A stretch of 64,000 bases of DNA from Chytridium lagenaria (taxonomy: Eukaryota > Chytridiomycota > Chytridiomycetes > Chytridiales > Chytridiaceae): positions 30,587 to 94,586 of the forward strand of contig JAHLKC010000152.1 in NCBI GenBank assembly GCA_025449115.1, written 5' to 3'. Under the pieces are notes generated by a model. That model did no database searches and was not told the DNA's origin. It was given only the letters and a program-made list of their open reading frames with translations. Shown piece after piece: positions 57,649 through 64,000 of the stretch; within the stretch, counting starts at the first letter, position 1, and every line of letters begins with the position of its first letter. The position numbers and the translations under genes are program-made.

Positions 57649-58447
57649 TCATCCTCCACCCAAACCGTTTCTTCTCCTCCCCACCCACACCCTCCCCTCC
57701 TTCCTCCGTTTCCACCACTTCCTCATCTGCGTCTCCCCCTCCTTCGAATAAACCGGCAACTCCACATTCCCTTTCAAATCCCCCTTAAACTCCCCAACGT
57801 AATACGGTGGTGTGGTGTATTCCAGAAAGGTTTTGCGGAGCGGAAGAGGTTGAAGAGGGTGAGTTCTTCGAGTTGGGGGTCTTGTTGGGGGATGACGCGG
57901 TGAGATGCGGGGTCGCGACGACAGATGGGACATGAACGGGGGGAGCGTGATGATGTAGCCGTGTTGTAGTAGCCTATAGACAAATGGGAAGACGCGTTAA
58001 AAATGAGATTGGTTTGTGGTTTTGGATGGATTAGGAAGGAGGACCCCGATGGTTGTACACATGGAGATGGTTACACAGAAGATAAGGTGGGAGGGGGGAT
58101 CGTTGAATGATCAACGGTTTTACTTGTGAAGGGTGCACTGATGGTTGTAGAGCAAGCAGGTGGTGGTTGAGAGGTGATGGGGACGTGTATGAGCAATATC
58201 ATGTATGATGGGATAACAAGGATGCGTCACATGAACCACGCAATCCATCCATCACATTGATCCATCATTCCCTTCCAACAACCCCCTCATAAAATAGACA
58301 ACAAGGAGAACCAAGAAAAGACTTACAAGAATGACACACCACAGTCCCACAACACCCCAACGTCCGACCTCCCATCTGCCCAACGGAGCAAACAGGACAC
58401 CGTAGAGTGGGTGTCATGAAAATAGGGTAAGGGTTCATGAATTCCAT
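57649..58447 (-). CDS. Small RING-finger protein, RING split by an intron
   Basis: Exon 1 (58327-58447) starts MEFMNPYPIFMTPTLRCPVC and runs SVGQMGGRTLGCCGTVVCHS. Exon 2 (from 57973) gives CYYNTATSSRSPRSCPICRR. Together these give C-x2-C ... C-C-G..[VI]-C-x2-C ... C-P-x-C, a RING-like zinc site. DPASHRVIPQQDPQLEELTL follows. One missing A near 57825 then shifts the frame to TFLEYTTPPYYVGEFKGDLK and KWWKRRKEGRVWVGRRRNGL, stop 57649-57651. The basic C-terminus and RING suggest an E3 ubiquitin ligase, but no substrate can be named. The intron (about 57974-58326, 353 nt) is several times longer than others in the window. Confidence 0.65.
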
Positions 58448-59251
58448 GGTAATTGAATGGTTTATTGAGTTTCTTTTTTTTTTTTGGTGCCTTTGAATGA
58501 TGGAATTCTCCATGGGCAAGCAGTCCACCTTTTTATTCTTTTGAGGATACTCAGCACACCCTGCGGAAAGAATTTTGGAGAGACGTTGATGATTGGTTAG
58601 CCTCATCTGACAATCCCTCGAGTCTCGCCTCAACTGACAATTTCAAGCCTCATTTCCAGCCTCGATGAGTGCGGTGGGGGGGCCGCAAAAACGTGAAACC
58701 ACCACCACAAAATGCCGCGGCCGAGTGAGATCAGATTCGAGTCTCCCCCCACCTCCCCTCCATCATGAAAAAGCAAAGTCAAAGGTCTATAAAAGACTCC
58801 ATTGTCGCGCCGTAAACAACAATAGCGACAAGTTTGAACAAAAAAAACAATTATTGAGATCGCAGACACTTCAAAAACATCGCGTTTGTTGTTGTTGGTG
58901 AATAGGGTTTTTGTCGTGGACGTTGGGACACGGTGAAGACGTCATGAAATCGCTTTCAATGGTACGTGTCGCGCGTCATTGGCAGTGTGATGAAGACATG
59001 GTTTAAAGAAAAGGATGCGTTTTGTTACAGATTTCATATAAAAGTCAATACGTGTCGTGCATGGATGCTGTGAAACAGGCATAGGACAATGAACAGAAAC
59101 AGTGCAGAAAAAATATATATATTCTTTGGAAAAACTTGAAATCACAAAACCAAAAGGGCATTCACCAATACTAAACAAAAACAAACAAAAAAACAAAACA
59201 CAAAAAAATCGCTCACACGCATGCATACAAAACAACACCGAAAAAAGAATG
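58448..59251. other. Intergenic region
   Basis: About 0.8 kb between the RING start and the secreted-repeat gene stop. A run of about 12 T follows the RING start on the far side (58472-58483). No domain-bearing frame is present and no gene is called. Confidence 0.45.
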
Positions 59252-61687
59252 TTACAACGCCGTCAACTGCCTATTAAACGTCACACTCGACGCCGGACAA
59301 CAAAACGACAACTGCAACGTCACAATCGCCTTCTCCAAATTCACCCTCCTCCCCGTCACACTCCCATCCGTCCTGATCGAGTTCCCATGATCAATCAAAA
59401 ACTGTTCCGCAAAGACCTGCTGGGACGGTGGACACATGCAGGGGACTTGAACGCCCGGTCGGACTTGGGATGAACGGCTGCCCGTGCAATGGGGGGTTGA
59501 GGCCTGGATCGGCGCCGAGGGAGGGGACGGCGGAGAGGGCGGTGGAACGGTCTTGGGGAGGGGTGGTGGAGGGGGTGAGACGGTCGGGACAGGTGCGGCC
59601 TGTGGTGAAGGCGAGGACGGTGGGGGAGAATTGGCCTGTGGGGATTGTTGTTGTTGTTGAGGACGGGGAGGAGGGGGTTGAGGGGCGGGAGCGGGAGGAC
59701 CGTTGATGACGTTACGGAGTTGAGCGTTAAAGTCGACGGAGACGGCGGGACAACAGAAAGATCTTTGGAGGGTGATGATTGCCTTTTCGAGGTTCAATCT
59801 TTTCGAGAAGGCGCTGCCATCGGTTCGAATGGCATCACCATGGTCGATGACGAATTGTTCGGCAAAGACTTGTTGGGAGGGAGGACACATGCATGGGATA
59901 CGAACTTTAGGGTTGATCTCACTGTTGCGGTCGCCTGTGCAAGGAGGGTTGAGACCGGGTCCGGCACCGAGGGACGGGGTGGAGGCGAGGGCTGCAGCGC
60001 GATCACGGGGAGCGGCGGTGGCGGGGTCCTGACGGTCGGGACAGGTGCGGCCAGAGGTAAAGGCAATGACGGTAGGAGAGAATTTACTCGTTGGAGCTTG
60101 TTGCTGCTGCTGTGGCTGCTGCTGAGGAGGTGCGGGAGCCTGAGGAGCGGGAGCGGGACTTGAGGAGCGGGAGCGGGAGCCTGAGGAGCGGGAGCGGGAG
60201 CTTGAGGAGTGGGAGGAGCGTTGATGACGCTACGGAGTTGAGCACTAAAGTCAACGGCGACAGCGGGACAACAGAAAGATCTTTGGAGGGTAACAATAGC
60301 CTTTTCGAGGTTCAACTTCTTGGAGAAGGCGCTTCCATCGGTTCGAATGGCATCACCATGATCAATGACGAATTGTTCGGCAAAGACTTGTTGGGAGGGA
60401 GGACACATGCATGGGATACGAACTTTAGGGTTGATCTCACTGTTGCGGTCGCCTGTGCAAGGAGGGTTGAGACCGGGTCCGGCACCGAGGGAAGGGGTGG
60501 AGGCCGAGGGCGGCAGCACGATCACGGGGAGCGGCGGTGGCGGGTTTTGACGGTCGGGACAGGTGCGGCCAGAGAGTGAAGGCGATGACGGTGGGGGAGA
60601 ATTCACTTGAGGGGGACTGTTGCTGCTGCTGCTGTTGTTGTTGCTGCTGAGGAGGTGCGGGAGCTTGAGGAGCGGGTGCCGGAGCCTGAAGAGCGGGAGC
60701 GGGAGCCTGAAGAGCGGGAGCGGGGGCTTGAGGAGTGGGAGGAGCGTTGATGACACTACGGAGTTGAGCACCAAAGGTGACGGCGACGCCGGGACAGCAG
60801 AAAGACTTTTGAAGGGTGATGAAAGCCTTTTCGAGGTTCAACTTTTTAGAGAAATCGCTCCCGTCGGTTCGAATGGCATCACCATGGTCGAGAACGTATT
60901 GTTCGGCAAAGACTTGTTGGGAGGGAGGACACATGCATGGGATACGAACTTTAGGGTTGACTTCACTGTCGCCGGTCGCCTGTGCAAGGAGGGTTGAAAC
61001 CGGGTCCGGCACCAAGGACGGGTGGAGGCGAGGGCGGCAGCGCGATCACGAGGAGCAACGGTGGCGGGCTTTTGACGGTCGGGCAGCTGCGTCCAGAGGT
61101 AAAGGCAATGACGGTAGGGGAGAATTCACTCGAAGGGGATTTTGCTGCTGCTGCTGCTGCTGCTGCTGACGAGGAGGAGGAGAGGAGGGCTTGTTGTTGT
61201 TGTTGTTAGGAGGAGGAGGAGCAGGAGCCTGCCCACCGTTGGCCAATGCGGTCAGCTGATCATTAAAGGTGACTGCCGAGGCAGGGCAACAAAAAGAGTT
61301 TTGCAAGGTGATGATAGCTCTTTCAAGGTTAAACCTTTTCGAGTCGACGCTCCCATCAGTACGAATGGTGCTCCCATGATCAAGCAGGAACTGATCGTTA
61401 AAGACTTGCTGAGGGAGGACACATGCATGGGATTTTGACTTTTCTGACTTGAGAATCACGGTCGCCAGTGCATGTTGGGGGTTGACCTGGACCAGCGCCG
61501 AGGGAAGGGATGACACCTCTAGCAGCATCCAAGTTGCAGGAGGTGCGGCAGCAGGCTTGAGAGGACGAGGACAGACACGAGCGAGATGGAATGCTCTGAC
61601 TGTTGGAGAGCTGTCCTGAGCAGAAGCAGTCGTAGCGATGAGAGAGATGAGGAGCAGAGCGATGCTGTTGTTGAGTAGCAGCATCAT
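59252..61687 (-). CDS. Secreted protein with five copies of a Cys-rich domain
   Basis: The start MMLLLNNSIALLLISLIATT (61687) is a signal peptide cleaved near ASAQDS. Five copies of one domain follow, separated by Pro/Gln/Ser-rich linkers, at about 61430-61240, 60955-60750, 60440-60225, 59925-59705 and 59450-59252. The consensus is P-C-M-C-P-P-S-Q-Q-V-F-x-E-Q-[FY], then D-H-G-x-x-I-R-T-D-G-S, then N-L-E-[KR]-A-[FI]-x-T-L-Q-x-S-F-C-C-P-A. C-M-C plus C-C per unit implies disulfides. Its pattern recalls the 'CPP...FI.AL ... TLQN...CP' secreted domain common in basidiomycetes and other fungi. The frame is broken between several units, so only the locus is certain. Likely wall- or matrix-associated; the molecule it binds is unknown. 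Confidence 0.8.
59860..60560. repeat. Near-identical DNA units, offset about 0.52 kb
   Basis: A block of roughly 165 bases starting at about 59861 recurs almost exactly at about 60379, with a more diverged copy at about 60905. It covers the 3' part of one domain and the following linker of the secreted protein. Such similarity at silent sites indicates recent duplication or gene conversion. Confidence 0.8.
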
Positions 61688-63368
61688 GATGTATGTGTAT
61701 GTGTGATGTGATGGGATGTGTATGTGTGATGTTGATGGGATGTGGGATGTTAAGACTGTATTTCTAATTATTTAATGAATGATGATAAAGAGAAAACGAA
61801 GAATAATAAAAGAGAAGGAGGGATAAGAAAGGAGGGGTTTTATTTTATATTATTTTAAAATGCGATTGAATTGAATTGAATTGAATTGAATTGAATTGAA
61901 TTGAATTGAATTGAATTGAATTGAATGAATGGCTGGCTGGTAACTGGTTACTATGATAATAAATAGAGGGTCCCCTGTATACTCCTATTGGGAATAGGGC
62001 GCAACATACTAAAATATTTATTACAAAAAAAGCATGACAGTGTTACACACAACGGCAATCTATTCTTCTGTTGCGGTCATTGTGTAACACTCATCCTTAC
62101 TACCTATTACTAGTAGGTATTACTATTTTATTACCCAGAGCAAAGCAATTATTATTATTATTATTTAAAAAGATGAGAATTTTATTTAAATATATATCTA
62201 ATCCTTCAAACTGGCTTGGCTTGTTGCATTGCTATATATGGGTAAAATAAAATATTGAATACATACTAGATATTTAAATAATAATAGATGCGGACAAATG
62301 GGCTGTCAATGCGGCAAGTAAAATGTCTTTTTTTATTTATAATTTATTTATTACATAATATTTTATAATAATAATATTTTATTTAATAGTGTCATCTGTG
62401 ACAGATTATTTTATCCATCTAATAAATAATATAAATATACCTAATCAAGTAACTTGCCTTTGAAACTATAATATCCCTCATGCGCCGTATGACTTGTGTA
62501 AACCATATTCAATACCATGTCTATTGGAGGAAACTTATATCTATAATACCCATAGACCACCACCACCATACGTCTCATTGTCGTTGAGAGGGCGCGTGAG
62601 GGTAATAATTATTACTCTGCACACTTATTGTGCTTTGCACAGTATTTATTGTTTCTTGAAGGGCTATATAGGAGGTACGGAAACAGATTCTTATTTTTAA
62701 TATTGCTGCTATAGGCAATAAGGTCATCGTAACATTCCCCGTAACAAGACTTGAAGTCGCGCTCATGGGGTCTCAACCAGGAAAGTTGTGACTGGAGTGA
62801 TACGGCGTATTCAAGGTTTAGTGGTAATTTGATCCGAGAGAATCAAGGTTTTCGTTGGGTTTATCGCGATGGGATTCAGTGTTGTGTAGGAAAGTACATT
62901 TTGGCAGGCCCGAAAAACGAGCATTAGTATACTTATGATATTAATACGGTGCTTTATTTCCTCGACAACGATCTCTGAGAGAGGACTCTAGATCCAACGT
63001 CCATTACCAAAGATCGGGATCATTAAAGAAAGAAAAGAAAAGAAAACACTTCGGCATGTCCTTGAATGACGTTCATCACCCTCAACACGCGCGACGGGAT
63101 TCACTCATACCATGAACATCAGATTTAAATCCATTCCATGTTCACTCCTTCACTCTCACCATTCTACCCAGTACCTCCACCCCATCATTGCCCAAAAGTC
63201 GCCCAAACCCTTCATCCATTCCATCTACACCATAATCTGAAAGCCACGCCATCATCCTCCCTTCCCAATCCTTTCCACAGCAAACCCATCAACCACCAAT
63301 GCCAGAACTCAAAACCGCCTTATGGACCAGACTTTCAACATTTACGAGCACCCTCCACACAATCCCAT
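61688..63368. other. AT-rich gene-poor region
   Basis: About 1.7 kb upstream of the secreted-repeat gene. It contains the (GAATT)n array, a short ATT run at about 62149-62164 and AT-rich DNA. No coding frame with a recognisable domain is present. Plus-strand frames at 62494-62700 and 63138-63410 are short and composition-driven. Confidence 0.5.
61865..61926. repeat. (GAATT)n pentanucleotide microsatellite
   Basis: About twelve perfect head-to-tail copies of GAATT, from 61865 to 61926, about 0.18 kb upstream of the secreted-protein start. Pure and therefore probably length-variable. Confidence 0.95.
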
Positions 63369-63653
63369 CTATGCATCCACTCGCTCATCCTCAGACGAGT
63401 CTACTTTTAAAACAGTCTCCTTGACGATTTGCAGACGGATGACATGTCTTTGTATGTTTATGGTGACGAGGTTGACGCTGTGACTGTATTTGAGAGTAAT
63501 CCCGTCAATAATTGACATTGTCAAGCAACCAGACATCACGGAAAAGAGGCGAATATCGCGACGTTGCAAGAGGAGAGTACCACTGAGCGTGACAGAGAAC
63601 TTGACCCACTGCTTACATTGAAGATAGACAGCCCCTCTGATGTCGAGTTTCAA
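63369..63653 (-). CDS. Possible PH-like domain exon, partial
   Basis: A 94-codon open frame with beta-rich content: GAVYLQCKQWVKFSVTLSGT, LLLQRRDIRLFSVMSGC, LTMSIIDGITLKYSHSVN and VIRLQIVKETVL. The 'W-x-K-F-x-V-x-L-x-G-T-L-x-L' start and the strand pattern recall a pleckstrin-homology fold. After the TAG at its end a +1 frame continues AIDGIVWRVLVNVESLV, where the PH C-terminal helix would be. The 5' part is not resolved and the gene would extend to or beyond the window edge. Weak evidence. Confidence 0.25.
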   Translation of the reverse strand: MKLDIRGAVYLQCKQWVKFSVTLSGTLLLQRRDIRLFSVMSGCLTMSIIDGITLKYSHSVNLVTINIQRHVIRLQIVKETVLKVDSSEDERVDA

Positions 63654-64000
63654 ACAAACTGATCCCTACCTCTGCTCCCGACATCGTCCTATTCTTTCAT
63701 TCCAAACACTAAAGCTATTGAGATCGCAAAAGGCCTTGATTCTTCCTCACTCTCTCCAGCAAAGTCTTTATTGTCCACAACCCTTCAAATCTCAAAACGC
63801 TTTCATATTTAGTCCTGACGGCGACAATGCGAGACACAAAGCATCCCATTCATATCGTCACCTTCACCGCCATCTTCAACATCCTGTCAAATTATGACAC
63901 GCCTATCAATGACGCCAACTCCACTTCTCAACTCCAACCCCCACCTTCAAACACAGAACCTCAATCACATCCAAGCCTTCCTTGTCGAGCCCCATCCAAC

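Noticed and set aside
59645..61209. Several long plus-strand open frames (for example 59645-60163, 60091-60579, 60620-60997)
   Set aside because: They are antisense to the secreted five-unit gene. Their length comes from the repeated, Pro/Gln-rich coding strand, and the minus strand has a signal peptide and conserved domain.
1..64000. Transposons, tRNA and rRNA genes
   Set aside because: No transposase or reverse transcriptase motifs, no terminal repeats with target duplications, and no cloverleaf with A and B boxes were recognised by eye; a dedicated scan was not possible.

Overview
The window is nuclear DNA from a fungus. Many genes are split by short GT-AG introns, mostly 30-70 nt, often with a CTAAT/CTAAC branch point just before the acceptor. 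The recognisable genes are eukaryotic and mostly fungal orthologues: Per1/PGAP3, cyclophilin H, Vps18, cytochrome c heme lyase, mitochondrial uL30m, RPA1, Eaf7/MRGBP, dihydrofolate synthetase, a Ksp1/Ran1-like kinase, Swi3/SMARCC and Efm5. A class C GPCR tail, a second 7TM receptor candidate, F-box/ankyrin proteins and large secreted repeat proteins suggest an early-diverging zoosporic fungus (chytrid). That placement is inference.

Layout. 1-4.6 kb: 3' end of a class C GPCR (+), then an ankyrin gene (-). 6.4-12.4 kb: PER1 (+), PPIH cyclophilin (-) and VPS18 (+); PPIH and VPS18 diverge from a 149-bp gap. 13.1-14.8 kb: divergent mitochondrial pair, heme lyase (-) and uL30m (+). 16.3-19.2 kb: CAP-domain secreted protein and a small one-TM protein (both -). 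19.5-27.9 kb: a run of minus-strand genes, four-LIM protein, RPA1, EAF7 and FOL3. 28.1-36 kb: a multi-pass membrane protein (+), an MGCGAS-started SHAW/TPR protein (-) and a protein with six HLAMSY repeats (-). 36.8-45.8 kb: protein kinase, BTB-SPRY protein and F-box-ankyrin protein (all -). 46.6-52.3 kb: 7TM receptor candidate (+), SWI3 (-) and EFM5 (+). 52.8-61.7 kb: F-box/LRR protein, split RING protein and a five-unit secreted repeat protein (all -). The last 2.3 kb is mostly AT-rich and gene-poor.

One property affects the whole annotation. Many conserved genes cannot be read in one frame even after introns are removed. The breaks are single-base and mostly look like one base missing from a G/C run (for example in FOL3, RPA1, the heme lyase, the LIM protein, SWI3 and the BTB-SPRY gene). 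This looks like homopolymer error in the underlying assembly rather than biology, so CDS spans are given as whole loci and the breaks are noted in each entry.

Functionally this is a typical mixed eukaryotic neighbourhood: vesicle tethering (VPS18), GPI-anchor remodelling (PER1), splicing-associated prolyl isomerase (PPIH), mitochondrial cytochrome c maturation and translation, DNA replication/repair (RPA1), chromatin (EAF7, SWI3), folate synthesis (FOL3) and eEF1A methylation (EFM5). The least familiar parts are the SHAW-TPR protein, the HLAMSY-repeat protein, the secreted five-unit array and the multi-pass membrane protein. No tRNA, rRNA, transposon or CRISPR array was recognised.
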